Source: Gymnopus androsaceus JB14
Taxonomy: Eukaryota; Basidiomycota; Agaricomycetes; Agaricales; Omphalotaceae
Direction: 5' to 3'
Length of the DNA stretch: 64,000 nt
NCBI GenBank assembly: GCA_009733575.1
Contig: ML769386.1
Span: 790,033-854,032, forward strand
Shown: piece by piece, positions 25,401-36,686 of the stretch
Layout of the letters: each line of letters opens with the position of its first letter
Position numbering within the stretch: position 1 is the stretch's first letter
Notes under the pieces: generated by a model
Database searches by the model: none
The model's input: the letters and a program-made list of their open reading frames with translations, nothing else
Told to the model about the DNA's origin: nothing
Translations under genes and position numbers: made by a program

Positions 25401-26369
25401 TCGCTCGGGAAGAATGCTTCAGTTCCTCTGACTACGGGAATGTCGAGACTATCCCTACAAGGAGGATATTCCTCTGGCTCCCAGAGTGTGACTTCGGCCC
25501 CCACGAGACCTTTCGATGTTAAAGCATTATTTACGAAAAGCTCCAACCCTCCAGCCCCGCTCGTCTATGCATCCTTCATGCCATGGTCAAACCTCGCGCC
25601 ATGTCAAATGCAGACCCATGCCTTTGAATCCTCCATTGAACCTCGGATGAATGACCAAGATTTCCCTGCTCTTCCCTCAGCGGATGCTGTGCCTAACAGG
25701 TGCAAAGCACTTTCTACTACCCACAATGTTTGTAAAAAATCTAGTTCCTGGGCTGAGGTTGCAGCTCTTCAAAAACCATCTTACTTCCATCCGAATCACC
25801 ATGATCCTTACTCCAATCCTCCAGCCCCGCTCGTCTATGCACCCTTAATGACATGCTCAAACCTCGCGCCATGTCAAACGCAGACCCGCGCCTCAGAATC
25901 TTTCACTGAACCTCGGATAAACGACCAAGATTTCCCTGCTCTTCCCTCAGCGGATGTTGTGCCTAACACACTTTCTACTACCCACAATGTCCGTAAAAAA
26001 TCTAGCTCATGGGCCGAGGTCGCAACTCTTCAAAAACCGATCTTACTTCCGTCCGAATCATCACGACCCTTACTCATCCCATCGAAAAACTCCGGTGAAA
26101 ACCAATTCAACGTCAGATGCAGCCTCCACTCCTGCAGTCATCTGTATCAGATTTCTCTTCAATGCTCACAGCGGTTTCTCATTTCGACGATGTCGATCAA
26201 AGGCGTAGATGGTGGTGATAGCGAGCAACATCTTAGAATTTTACCAGAGTTGTATCTAGCAAAGCGTCGACATACCCCGAGTAATAAATCTTGTTTAGAG
26301 CGTAAGTTCAGTATGTTACTCTGTACACCTGGCATCGAGTTTTCAACCGTGCGGTCGGTTTATCTATGA
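22437..26369 (+). CDS. UPF1-like superfamily-1 helicase with repeated C-terminal tail
   Basis: All SF1 helicase motifs of the UPF1/SMUBP-2/ZNFX1 group are present in order: Walker A HGPPGTGKTTT (exon at about 23918), VDEASQI (motif II), FFGDPKQLPPFG (III), LDTQYRMPVPLG (IV), NVDSFQGNEADYV (V) and NVMLTRCRRGMVVVSS (VI). Such enzymes unwind RNA or DNA using ATP. Upstream, about 400 residues include a stretch (IAISTQNAVYLIDLG ... TLAGFGMPRIAL) resembling the beta strands of an RNase H-fold 3'-5' exonuclease; that is only a suggestion. The C-terminus carries two 90-residue repeats containing NDQDFPALPSAD. The start is uncertain: ATG at 22437 reads without an intron into the main exon. Several introns were traced and no frame break was seen. 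It lies inside the interval bounded by the duplicated tubulin/deaminase block. Confidence 0.85.
25541..26080 (+). repeat. Two 270-base in-frame repeats in the helicase tail
   Basis: Units at 25541-25810 and 25811-26080 encode near-identical 90-residue segments, each with PAPLVYA, NDQDFPALPSAD and KKSSSWAEVA. The second unit differs by several substitutions and a small deletion, so the event is not extremely recent. The DFPAL element is a short linear motif seen in RNA-binding proteins, and its duplication may add binding valency. Confidence 0.85.
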
Positions 26370-26922
26370 GCTTTGCCCGAGAGATAAATGCGAAGGATGT
26401 ACGACCGCCTTTTCGGTGCCTTGCATGCCGTGTTTGTCGTGTACGTCAAAAACATACACGGCAGCAGGATACAGGCAAAAGATAATGCAAGTGAAATCTT
26501 TCTTCGGAGCTGTGTACATTCTGCTTACGATTTTTCAGCGGGGTTTCCTCGCGCCATAATAGATCCGAACTATGCGATTGATAATGGAAAAGGAACTGTG
26601 GTGCGATATTATCGAAGGGTTTATTAGCTTTCACTTGGTATCAAGTCAATATCAAGTACGAGGTTGGCCCGGTTGCTAGAACTCCGAGCTAATCGCCTTC
26701 TTAAAATAATGGCTTTGGACGCTGCGCTCAGCTAATTTAAAGGAAGCGAGTATTGCTGTGTTATAGATCCATAGTTGGATTGAGGTACATTCGTAAGAGT
26801 TGGACGTTTTTGCATTGAAATTTTAGGTATTCAGTAGCGCCAGAACTTTTCCATCGTAAAGCTGCGCGTCCAAACTTCTTGGTCGCGATTTAGATGCGAT
26901 CGAGTGAGCGTTGATATATTCT
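26370..26922. other. Gap between the helicase and the second duplicated block
   Basis: No recognisable coding sequence. An open frame at 26388-26627 has no family features. The left breakpoint of the duplicated block lies at about 26923. Confidence 0.5.
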
Positions 26923-27055
26923 AACGTGCTTTCGTGCACGTATGAAGGAAGGTGAATTCTCCGAGGCTCGTGAAGACTTGGCTGCCCTTGAGAAGGACTA
27001 CGAAGAAGTCGGGACTGATTCTGCAGACGTTGAGGAGGAAGAAGGCGGATACTAG
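26923..27055 (+). pseudogene. Alpha-tubulin 3' fragment
   Basis: The last 40 or so codons of alpha-tubulin, from [20 protein letters not shown] to the stop, nearly identical to copy B at 16918-17023 but ending GGY instead of GEY. Everything upstream of the fragment is unrelated and there is no start codon in frame, so it cannot make tubulin. Confidence 0.9.
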
Positions 27056-27724
27056 ATCCAACCTGGATCTAGCGCTTCAAAATCGTTTCGTGTGCAACGA
27101 AGATGGAACCGGTCCCCCCCTTAACATATGTATACCTTCCCGTTATCTAATGCCTTACGCTTTGATCTCTTCTGGGTTATTTCTGTCTGCCCTTTTGTTT
27201 TCTATCTTCAGTTTTGTGGGAACTCTTTAAAGTTAACGCGTTAACGGTTCGAAGAGATTGGCAAGAGTATCTAAAATATATTGCCAGTTCTTAGGAGCGG
27301 GCATCTCTATTCGTTATGTGGTCTTGCAGGGACGGGCACCCAAGAAATGAGGAACATTCCTTGATTCGCAAAAACAACATGTACTCATTTCTGTCAAGAT
27401 TATCAAAGTACAGAGCAGTTACCAAGACGGACATGTGCTCTGTAGCCGAAAACGAGATACTTCAAGGACTCGGAGAGATTATGATGTTTGTTTTCTTTCA
27501 ATATTCGGGAAGGTTGGGCAGCTTAGGCGGTTTACTGTTCGACTTGTCTGAGCCAGGGGATGAAGCTCGACTTCCATATGATCTCTTTTTCAACATCCCA
27601 TGGACATCGCTTAATACAAGGGTCTCCAGCTTCAGCAGGATTTCATCCGAAAGCCAAGCTGGCGGACGCCATGCATGATATCGTGTGTGTGAGCCTGGAA
27701 GGTCTAGCTTCAAGCTATGATATT
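26923..27724. repeat. Segmental duplication, copy B
   Basis: About 800 bases matching 16875-17716 in direct orientation. Here the tubulin side is cut (it begins inside the last exon at the AACGTGCTTTCGTGCAC stretch, then lacks about 16 bases) while the deaminase side continues into a complete gene. Scattered substitutions and small indels distinguish the copies. Confidence 0.85.
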
Positions 27725-29654
27725 GTTCAATGACAGTTGCAAGGTGGCGACATGTTGGACAGCACTTTTTAGCCACCCCGATAACATATGTCTCCTGAGT
27801 ATTAGGCATGTCAGGACTTCTAGATATGCATTGCTGCCAATTACTTACCTGATCCTTCAGAGTCCGAATAAGTGCCACTATCATGGTTTGCTGGTCGTGC
27901 TGTAGACTCCGCAGTGTGGTCTCATCGCATGCCAGCGCAGCTAGTAATCCAGCTTCACAGTGAACCCTGCCTTTGTCTTTGTCACTAGCTAGAACCTGGC
28001 CTTTGTCGTTGGCAGATTTGGATTGTTGGCGGACATATTCGGAGTCATCCCCAGCCAAATTCCAACGCGTCAATACATTCTCGTCTAGTTCAACCGCAGG
28101 CAGTTCGACATTAGGCATATCGAAGATCTGAACAGTGAAAACGGTATTTGCTTGGCTGAAAAGTTTGTGTTTGACGAGCTTCTGAGGCGCTACCGTCCAT
28201 GCACATATAGCATCGATAGCGCGAAAGAATATGGAGCACTCTTCCTTCATTGAACTCCGCGCTGCAGATAAATTAAGCAAGAAGATTACTGGCCGATGTA
28301 AGTAAAATGCGAACATTCAGACGGTAGACTGTCCTCGACAGTCAGATCCCAATGCTTCACTGTATAAATGTAAACAAGATGAAATTCAGGAAAATAGGTT
28401 TACTGACACCGTAGTGACTGCAGCCTTTCGTCGAGACTTTCGGAAGCCCACAATTGCGTTGGGATGATGTAACTGATAAACCAATGAAGGGCAACTAAGG
28501 CTTGAGAAGCTCTTTCAAGACCGTTCTTGCTCTTTAGCTTCAGAGACGATTGGATATACACTAGCACATGATATAGGGAGTCTATCCATTTTGATGCAGA
28601 AGATGAGTTGAGGGTGAATTTCGAGACATCCCCATTATTGCTGTGAGGGATTTTTACCGCCAGCAAGAACTGATATGGAGAGAAATCGGTAGCCACTTCC
28701 ACCTCTGCGGGTTCAATAGGTCCCTTAAATTCCCAGGTCAAAAGATTACCTAGATCATCCGTTGGGAAATACACATCCAAAACTTTGCGAATCCTGCCAT
28801 CGATTACGTGGTGACAGTGGCCCACAAAGTATTCGTATACCGGATCGAGGTTTTCGTCTCCTCCTTGAAACATAGTGGAATAAAACCTTAAGATACGAAT
28901 GGTCTCTCGTGCGTAGTCATGATACCATTTGGTCGCTGGTTGACACATCCGCGGACAGATGTTTTTGGGAGATCTGCCCGTATAAGTTGATTAAGCTTTG
29001 AGAGCTGAGAACAAGGAACATACACGAGAGCTTGAACAGCTTCTTTCGTATCAAGCGTTTGGAACTTGTAAGTCTTTGACGATATCTGTTCTGAAGTATA
29101 CTGTTTTAAATTAAAAAGTCACCTTCGTCCAGCCATCATCGTAGTATTCGTAAGAGAATTCGTCACCTCTTTGATAAGATGGGGTCCTTTTTGGGCTATT
29201 TCAGCTACTTCAGCAGCTTTTTGGGCCACTTTAGCGTAAGAGAGTTTGGGCGGAGCGGTGCTGTTATAACGGTTGAGTGAAAAGGATCCAGAGATGAGGG
29301 CTGGAAACTACTGGAAACATACGATTGCATTTGTAAAGAGGTACTTGGCGACGATGCGGAGGCATGTGGAGGCCTTGGTGGTATGAGAATGGAGAAATAG
29401 GGGTAGGAACGGTAGACTCACGATCTAAAGACAACTGAGTTTATATGGTCATGCAGTAACGGGCCAATGGTAACCGCCACCATTGAAGGTGGTCCCAGGA
29501 GAGCCGAGAGATGATTCAATAATTTGGCGGTTTGTGAGTTTCCGCTCCGATTTCGAATCTTGGTATTGGAGGAATGCTCGCCGTTGGGAGACGGCTGCTG
29601 TAGCGACGCTGCAATTTGTGTAAGGAGATGTAAGCGAGCGGCAGTAGCGGACAT
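27498..29654 (-). CDS. OTT_1508-like deaminase-fold protein
   Basis: The protein has the two zinc-site elements of the cytidine-deaminase fold: HCEAGLLAAL (His and catalytic Glu) and KKCCPTCRHLA (paired Cys), separated by about 75 residues. Their spacing and the N-terminal helical region (AKLLNHLSALLGPPSMVAV ... LHDHINSVVF and EYFVGHCHHVIDGRI) match the OTT_1508-like deaminase family, which is expanded in Agaricomycetes. The substrate is unknown for the family. It starts at ATG 29654 (MSATAARLHLL), has introns near 29400-28950, 28400-28320 and within the 3' part, and ends with KPPKLPNLPEY at 27498. Its 3' end was copied to 17492-17716. A 20-base perfect palindrome lies 84 bases upstream of the start. 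Confidence 0.8.
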
Positions 29655-30294
29655 GAGTTGGTAGGACGAAGTTCGATAAACAGGTAAGTACTTAGTAGGA
29701 GAACACAAAAACAGAGTCGAAACGGTACGCAGCGGGCCGGAGCAAGCGCTTGCTCCGAACCATCATCGTCATATCATCGGTGGTACAATCAACATGATGC
29801 TTACAAGGATGCTTGAGCAAGTGAGAACCAAAGAGAGCAGTTGAAGAACATCCCAGCGGGAGGTTTGTGTGCAGGACCCAGGTGTATTAAGGGCGGAGGA
29901 AACGGCTGTTTGTGATGTTGTGGAAGAGTTAGAAGGAATGGAATTTGAGAACCCGAAACATGCATTATCAAAATGAAGTCGGTCAATTAACTCGATTGAC
30001 AATAGGATCGTTGACTTACATCCTTCAGACAGAGGTTATGGAAATTCTCCCTTCTTTCTGCGCGCAGTATGCAAATGGTATATATACAAGTGGTCAAGGA
30101 ACAGTAGTGGTTACATAGTCATAGATAGGGTGCAAGAATCGTGAAATCTGGTCATTGTGTAAAACCAAAAAGAGCGGCAAGTAAAAACCATCTTAGTCCA
30201 AAAAACATTCCTAATGAATGAGTAAGATGAATTGTAAGTAGGTATTATAGCAAAAACGAAACGAAAACGTCTGAGTCAAGCCTCAATGACGGTA
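29655..30294. other. Gap between deaminase and membrane protein genes
   Basis: It contains the deaminase promoter (with the palindrome at 29738) and the 3' flank of the membrane-protein gene. A minus-strand open frame at 29769-30002 ends in a hydrophobic segment (WDVLQLLSLVLTCSSILVSI) but has no ATG at its start; a small membrane protein gene with an unseen first exon cannot be excluded. Confidence 0.35.
29738..29757. promoter_or_regulatory. 20-base perfect palindrome upstream of the deaminase gene
   Basis: The sequence CGGAGCAAGCGCTTGCTCCG reads the same on both strands. It starts 84 bases before the deaminase ATG, contains the AAGCGCTT core found near other starts, and has inverted CGG triplets at its ends. 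Inverted CGG triplets are the classic target of Zn2Cys6 fungal regulators, so a dimeric regulator is a reasonable but unproven reading. Confidence 0.5.
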
Positions 30295-33127
30295 TTAAGC
30301 AGACTTCAAGGGGGATGTAGGCGTTCTCCCTCCCCAGTTGTGACCTTGCAGCGCCGCAAAGACAGATTTCCTCCTATCCCTCGGACTGCTCGCATAATCA
30401 TATCCCTCCTCGCCCTCCATGATAATCTTCATCGACCTAGGGTCAATCCTGAACTTCTTATTCGACAACACCTGGTCAATATCCTTCTGCTCCTGCCTTC
30501 CCGCCAAGAGTTGACCCATAGCAGCAGTGCCACCGATAGACACAGCGGAAGCAATGGTTCCAGGTGCGTGTCGCAGGCGTAGTTGACGTCGATCGAAGCG
30601 ATGGAATAATTGCGCTATGGTTCCGAAGATTGCAAGTATAATCAGGCCTATTGCGAGCAGATGCACAGCTACAGGACTTAAAAAGACTCGTTCGACCATG
30701 CTCTTGACTTGGAGCGTGTTGAGTTCGCTGGATGGAATGAAGTAAACCGTCTGAGCTAGAATCATCAGATATATAGTCTACGGGTACCACGATAAGCATA
30801 CTTGGATCAAGAAAGAGACGCAAAAAGATAGACTCACATAAACTTGACTGGAGAGATCGGCGAACGAGTCGGCAGTAAAGCTTCCTTGAAGACCCGCTGA
30901 GCTCTGTTGTGCAAATTGCAGCACCGCAGCAGGCAACTGCAACTGAATAGCTGCCTGCCTGGCAAGGACAAATTGGTCAGGATCGGTCAAGTTGAATTCA
31001 ATGCCGTTGTAAGCACGTCCGTTCAAAGGAGCTCCAGTGACGTTGCCTGCTGCCGAGGAGAAATTCGAGCTGGAAGTGAACGGTCCAAGCTCCGTGACTG
31101 TTGTAACATTGTTGGCTGCGAGATCATAAGTAATTTCCACATCAAAGAGATCAATGGTCGGGGAGCAGATTGTTGCAGAGGCTCGTGCGCTCGGGGTGTA
31201 TCTGAATGGGAGTCGTAAGTTGGCCGGTATATCATAAAATCCACATCCAAAACTAACTCGAAAAACCAAAACGCAACTGGGCTGAACTGAGGGGTGCTGC
31301 TTGAGCAATTTGTTGCGTTTGCTCCTAAGCTACGTGAGTTCGCATCACTTGCCATAAGAGAAAGGCCATTCACCGAATAGAATGTCCGTGGTGTTATTGA
31401 CCACCCATTGCAGAGAGCAACCTTGAACAGAGATTGAGTTGTTCCAGCTCCCACCGCCAAGCTGGGTCATAGTAACCTTGTTCGGGCACGCATCAATATC
31501 CAGCGGTTTGAGACGGACTGAAGACATACTGGAGCAGGTTGACAATTTGGGCTGCTCTTCACCGCAGAAGTATTGGCGTATAAGGAAGTTCCATTTATTG
31601 TAATCCCTCCTGGAAGCTGAGATGAAAATATTAAGGAAGAATACCCACAACAATACTAGAGAGCTCACTTCGAATGGCGCGACCGTGTAAGGATTAGAAG
31701 TGAATGGGGGGTTGGGAACAGAGTACTGCACGGAGGCAGATGCGAATCCTGCGGCAGTCAAGAATGCTGGAAAGAGCAACGATTGAGTTTCCGGAGAGTA
31801 GATATTTTCATCTGAACATACAAGTCAGGTCGTTGAAGTTCGAGTTTTGATTCAGGCTAATGTGGGCAAGATTGTGTATATTTATATCTGTGCAATGCCA
31901 ACATAATGATTGATGAGCAAGACTATTCTTAGGTTTCGGTGAGATTGAAACTCACCAGGCATTTGAAACGAAGTGAGATTCACAACCAGGAGAGCTCCCG
32001 CTAAGGGCTGGAACGACAAGGTTAGCAACACCATCAACGTCGTGAGCGCAACAAGATAGTGCTTGTTGCGCGCTGCCTGTGTCCAAACAAAGAAGTTGCT
32101 ACGGAATGATCAGTTCCGTACATAGCAGATACCATAAATATCCACATACTTGGTACGCGTGTAATCTAACAAAAGACTTTTTTGCGGAGGAGAATCGCCA
32201 TGTATCTACGCAAGTCATATTTTGAGAGGTCTGTGAAAGAGCAAAGAGTAGACGTACAAGATCGACATACGGCTACGAGGACGTCAGCTAGTTGGACTTT
32301 TGAAAGAAAAGTAGCTGTGTGCTCACCTGCATTTTCTTAACCTCTATATCTGTCCAGGCCCATAAGCCAACGAGCTAAACGATGAATGAGCACAGAATAG
32401 AGCGGTCGGGAGGCAGCGCCTTACAATCATAGCGACAAAGGAAGTAGGGAGGGTCTAAAGAGTTCGGATCAGTATACGAGTCGTTCTCAAGCCGGATCGC
32501 CTTACATAGATGTAGTGCCATACGGATTCATCATCTGAAGCGTTTCCATGGGCTGGCCATCCTAAAGAGCATCTCAGCATAAAGAGATATCTATCTGATT
32601 CGGAATGCATATAATCTCACCATTGTTCTTGTTGCTGAAATGGAGAGCTACTTCGAGTCCTATAGCTAAGAGGACAAGAAGTACAAAGAAAGGGATCCAA
32701 AACACCGGTCGTCAAAGGATATGGTATCCAAACTGGAATCGTTCAGTACTGTAGGTTAGCTGAACGTTGGCATGACACACCGGTGCGCTCTTGGTTTTGT
32801 GTTGCCCAAGGTTCAGGTTTTTCTTCGGGATAAGCTGCATACTGAGCCTGGGATTCAGAGTCCAACAATCGTTGCGTTGGGGTGGGAGTAGCTGGAGGAG
32901 AAATGCTGTCCGCTTGGATATGAGTCTTCTTCATAGGCGAACGTATTGGCTGAAACAGCAAAAGAATCAGGTTTGCCAGAATCGAGCTATAAAAGAACAC
33001 ACACCTGAGGTACTGCAGCTCCCTTTGGAAGCTGAGGAATATTCGAGTCGCTCATTGGTCTCTCTCTACCTGACGATTCTCCTGAAGTTTTTGCTTCCTC
33101 CGTCGAATGGGTACTTTGCTCCGACAT
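30295..33127 (-). CDS. Large multi-span membrane protein, unknown function
   Basis: It starts MSEQSTHSTEEAKTSG at 33127 and has a disordered Ser/Pro/Glu-rich N-terminus, then a series of short exons encoding hydrophobic segments (around 32700-32000), a large probably extracellular part with many NxT/S sites (EITYDLAANNVTTVTELG, SSSNFSSAAGNVTG), and a final membrane helix (VAVHLLAIGLIILAIFGTI) followed by a cytosolic tail. The layout of paired membrane bundles with large glycosylated loops resembles fungal DUF3433-type proteins, but this is by architecture only. Many exons are short, so boundaries in 31800-32750 are approximate. No conclusion about function is possible. Confidence 0.65.
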
Positions 33128-33761
33128 GTAAGAGTGAGAGGCGCGATACATGTTATTAGGGTCGCGGCCGAACTACCTGATACGATCTGATGTTTACGGA
33201 GAATGAATAGAAATGAATGCAACGTATTGTCACAATCCGGTGATGGAACGCAGCTGTAATGAGGCTGTTGGGCAGTGTTGGCACGATTGAGACTAATCGA
33301 GGATTGGGAAATAAAGCTTATAAAGGTATCTAGCCAAGAAGAGTATAAGCGACGATTCATGCCTGAGACATTTTTCTTTGTTGCAGACTCAATTGAAATG
33401 AAGGCATATTCGGAGGTAAAAAATATAGCCTCGTTAACAGCCTCGGCAATGTGTTAATTAGCCTTGTGTATTTCTCGTCCTCGTTTCTCTAAATATAACG
33501 CCGGGGGCACTGGCCATTGCACCCGACATCGATTTCCAGGGGAGCTTCAAATGTGAAGGCACGTAATTCCGGATTGCCCCAACTACTTATACAAAGGATT
33601 CCTTTGTTCAAATTCCAAAAAGGATGCCACACTTCCTCCTCGAGGACGAGCCGCCGACGTTCGGTCTGTATCGTGGTAGAACCGTGGGCACAGCAATACA
33701 CGGCGTCCAGTCTGAGGGTACGGTACGGATTGATTAATACATACTGTACATGGGATGTGAA
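33128..33761. other. Gap between the membrane protein and GLN4
   Basis: It holds the membrane-protein promoter and the GLN4 3' flank. Open frames on both strands at 33275-33804 show no family features. I see nothing else. Confidence 0.5.
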
Positions 33762-36492
33762 TCAAAGCGCCTTTCCAGCGTCCTCTTTCAACGATACGAT
33801 TTGATTCAGCACCAAGTAATCACCCTGTTTGCGAGCAGGAGCAACTCCTTCTGCCTCTTCCAAACACGCTGCCCGTGAGTCCTTATCCAGTGCAAAGTAA
33901 GCAATCCTCAGACCCTGGAAGCGTACACACTCTTTCCCCACAAGAGAATCAACATCGGTGGAAGTAGCAGAGGCGTCCGCTCGCGCCTTGCTCTCCCGGC
34001 GCGCCTCCACAATCGAACGCTTCGCAAGCTCCCAAAAGCCTATTTCGACCATGGCGCCCTTGACAATCTCTAGACTGTCAGGATTGATGTCCGATCTGAA
34101 ATCTGAGGGAGGATTGTCGCTCTTGAAAAGACGATGGAATATGCGTGTCTCATCGACACGGACAGGACTTCCAGATGGTGCATGATCTGCAACCCATTGG
34201 ATGAAGGCTTTGGGCTTCTTGACATCCTTTCCGGTCTCCAGTCGACAGATTAGCTCGACTACCTTTCCTGAATCGTCCGTCTTGTATGATGTACAAGAAA
34301 TCGGATGAGGAGCCTGGAAGAGGCCTACAATTTTCCCCGGAGCAAGGCGGAAATAGTCCTTCGAGTCTTCCAGCCTAAAGTCATCGGCGTCGATGTAGAT
34401 GTTACGAGTGAATGGTATCTTCGTGTTCCCAAGTGCAGCGACCTTCGGATGAAGAGGCTTCTCAATCCACTCTATGTGATCCTCCGGTAGATTTTCAATC
34501 GTGACCTTTAGTGGCTTCATAACCATCAGCAGTCGCGCAACGGATCCTTCGAGATACTGTCTGACTGTCTGCTCGAACCGGTTGATCTCTATGTTGGAGG
34601 GGGCCGTAGAGACCCCGAGCGTGCTCACAAATGACAGGATGGCGCCAGGAGGCACACCCCGACGCCTAAGAGCTATCAAAGTGTACAACCGAGGGTCGTC
34701 CCAGCCATTTACAAAACCCTCGTCGACAAGAGCAAGAATCTTCCGTTTCGACATGACTGTCCCTTCAATGTTAAGTCGGCCGTATTCGGACTGACGCGGT
34801 TTGTAAACCTCTACAGCATCACACAGCCAGTCATAAGATTGACGAGAAAGAATGAATTCCGTCGTGCAGAGAGAATGTCTGAGTATTTTCACATTGAGAA
34901 CCATAGAATAAGGAACAGATCGGTAGCACTCACGATATGTTCTCCATGCTATCAACCAGACAGTGGGTGAAATCGTATGTGGGATAGATCTTCCATTTGT
35001 CTCCCGTACGGTGATGTGGTTTGTCGAGAACTCGGTATGCGGTCAAATCCCACATCTGAGGATTTCCGTCTTCCAGATCCTGTTTCATTCGGAGATTGGC
35101 TTCCTGCGGGCGGTAACTTCCGTTTTTCATCTTCTCAAACTCGACCAGAGATTCAGCGACAGGACGATCTCGGTGAATACAAGGTTTTGGTTTGCCGACA
35201 CTGAGCCCGCGGTCGATTTTGATTTGTTCCTCTAAAATCGAGTTAGTGGGCCCAACCAAAAGGTCAAAGAGCAGAAAACCCACTGGAGCAATGACAAACG
35301 TACGCTTTATCACGTCGTATAAGTTCGACTGCCAAGTCGTATAGCTGGTCAAAGTAATCACTCGAGTAGGTGATCTTCCAAGGCTCATAACCTAGCCATC
35401 GAATTATCTCCAGAATACTCTCAAAATACCGCCCTTCTTCCTTCTCAGGATTCGTATCGTCGTATCGCAGATAGCATTTACCGCCATGAAATGCAGCGTA
35501 TCCAAAATTCACAAAGATGGCTTTGGAGTGACCGATGTGAAGATAACCATTCGGTTCTGGGGGAAAACGCGTCCATACAGCTCCTTTGGTGGTTGCCAGA
35601 TGCTGCTCTCGTAGATGAGGGTGAATCTGGGGGTTTTCACCAGGCTTGTGTAGTGCTCCAAGGAAGCCTTCTTCGAATACTGTCTTCTGAGTGGAGGAAG
35701 AACTTCCAGACGCTGCAGCTGCCGCTGGCTTAGCGTCCTTCTTTGATTCCTACATCATTGTCTAATCGGCACACGATCCACAATAGCAAAGAAGTAGTAT
35801 TTACTTTACCCTTCGGCTGAGCTGCCTGCTTTGGTCCAAAAGCGTTTAAGAAGGCCTGTTCGACCGCGTTTTTGATCTCGAGCGGACTTGCCCAGCGCAG
35901 TTCGGGTATAGCCTTTACACCACTGATTGTCGCGCCCAGATTACCCCATCCAGCTACCGCGGTAGACACAATGTAGTTTGTAACTTGTTCAAGAATTTGT
36001 TCCGGGGTTATACTGAACCCTGTAGGCAAGTGAGGTCTAGGAGCAGATTTCGTTCTAGAAATACGTACCAACTCCACATTCCTTATCAAAGTCGGCGTCG
36101 TCGAAAGGTACAGAATGTGACTCGGCATACTTAACCGCAGCTACAAAGAATATACGTTAAGCGTTGCGATCTGAATGAGAAGGACACATACCAGTTACTT
36201 GGTCTACAGACTTCAACTTTCCATCCAAAATCCTATCAAGAACATATTTCTCTGACTGGGCGTTGATATCGTTAGACTTGGCTAGCTGCCCCGCCAATGC
36301 AGAGACAAGCCCTGCTTGCTTTTCATCCAGGCCACGGGAGACAAGCGAATAGTTCTCGATTAGATTCTTTAACGCAGCAGCAGTTTTTGGAGATTTGCAG
36401 GCTTCCGCTGCTTTAGACTGAGTAAGACCGATAGATTTGAACAGTGGCACAAGAGGGTCTTCTGGTTTTGCCTCTTTCGCAGATTTAGACAT
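33762..36492 (-). CDS. GLN4: Glutaminyl-tRNA synthetase, cytosolic
   Basis: GlnRS charges tRNA-Gln with glutamine. The N-terminal appended domain of eukaryotic enzymes is present ([20 protein letters not shown] ... [21 protein letters not shown]), followed by an Ala/Ser linker and the class I core: [17 protein letters not shown] (HIGH motif, with the PEPNGY signature that separates GlnRS from GluRS), [10 protein letters not shown], and [14 protein letters not shown] (KMSKS motif). The C-terminal anticodon-binding beta barrels follow ([20 protein letters not shown]) through to KEDAGKAL. Length is about 810 residues, normal for fungi. Introns at roughly 36190-36130, 36076-36020, 35820-35750, 35304-35235 and 34935-34870 keep the frame; no break was seen. 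Confidence 0.95.
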
Positions 36493-36559
36493 TCTGAACA
36501 AGGTGATAGTTGAAGGAAACTGGAAAGCTGGAGTCATTTTGAATCGATCAAACGCGTCT

Positions 36560-36592
36560 ACATAAGCGCTGGGCTGAGCGCCAAGCGCCAAT
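36560..36592. promoter_or_regulatory. GCGCT-rich element upstream of GLN4
   Basis: AAGCGCTGGGCTGAGCGCC followed by AAGCGCC lies about 70-100 bases before the GLN4 start. It contains the 11-mer AGCGCTGGGCT shared with the ARF1 and alpha-tubulin upstream regions and an imperfect inverted repeat (GGCGCT on both strands). Confidence 0.4.
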
Positions 36593-36686
36593 GTCGATAA
36601 ATTTATTTACAAGGTACACTGTTAGATGAGATGTGCTAAACAAGAAAATACAGTAGATGAACAGGGAGACACATAGCCCAACGCTC

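Noticed and set aside
17717..26922. Classical transposon (LTR, TIR or Helitron) as the origin of the 9.2 kb segment
   Set aside because: The flanking repeats are genic sequence, not terminal repeats. The helicase is UPF1-like SF1 without a Rep HUH domain, and no integrase, reverse transcriptase or transposase was seen.
30907..31218. Plus-strand open frame over the membrane-protein gene
   Set aside because: It is the antisense shadow of a clearly coding, glycosylation-site-rich minus-strand exon.
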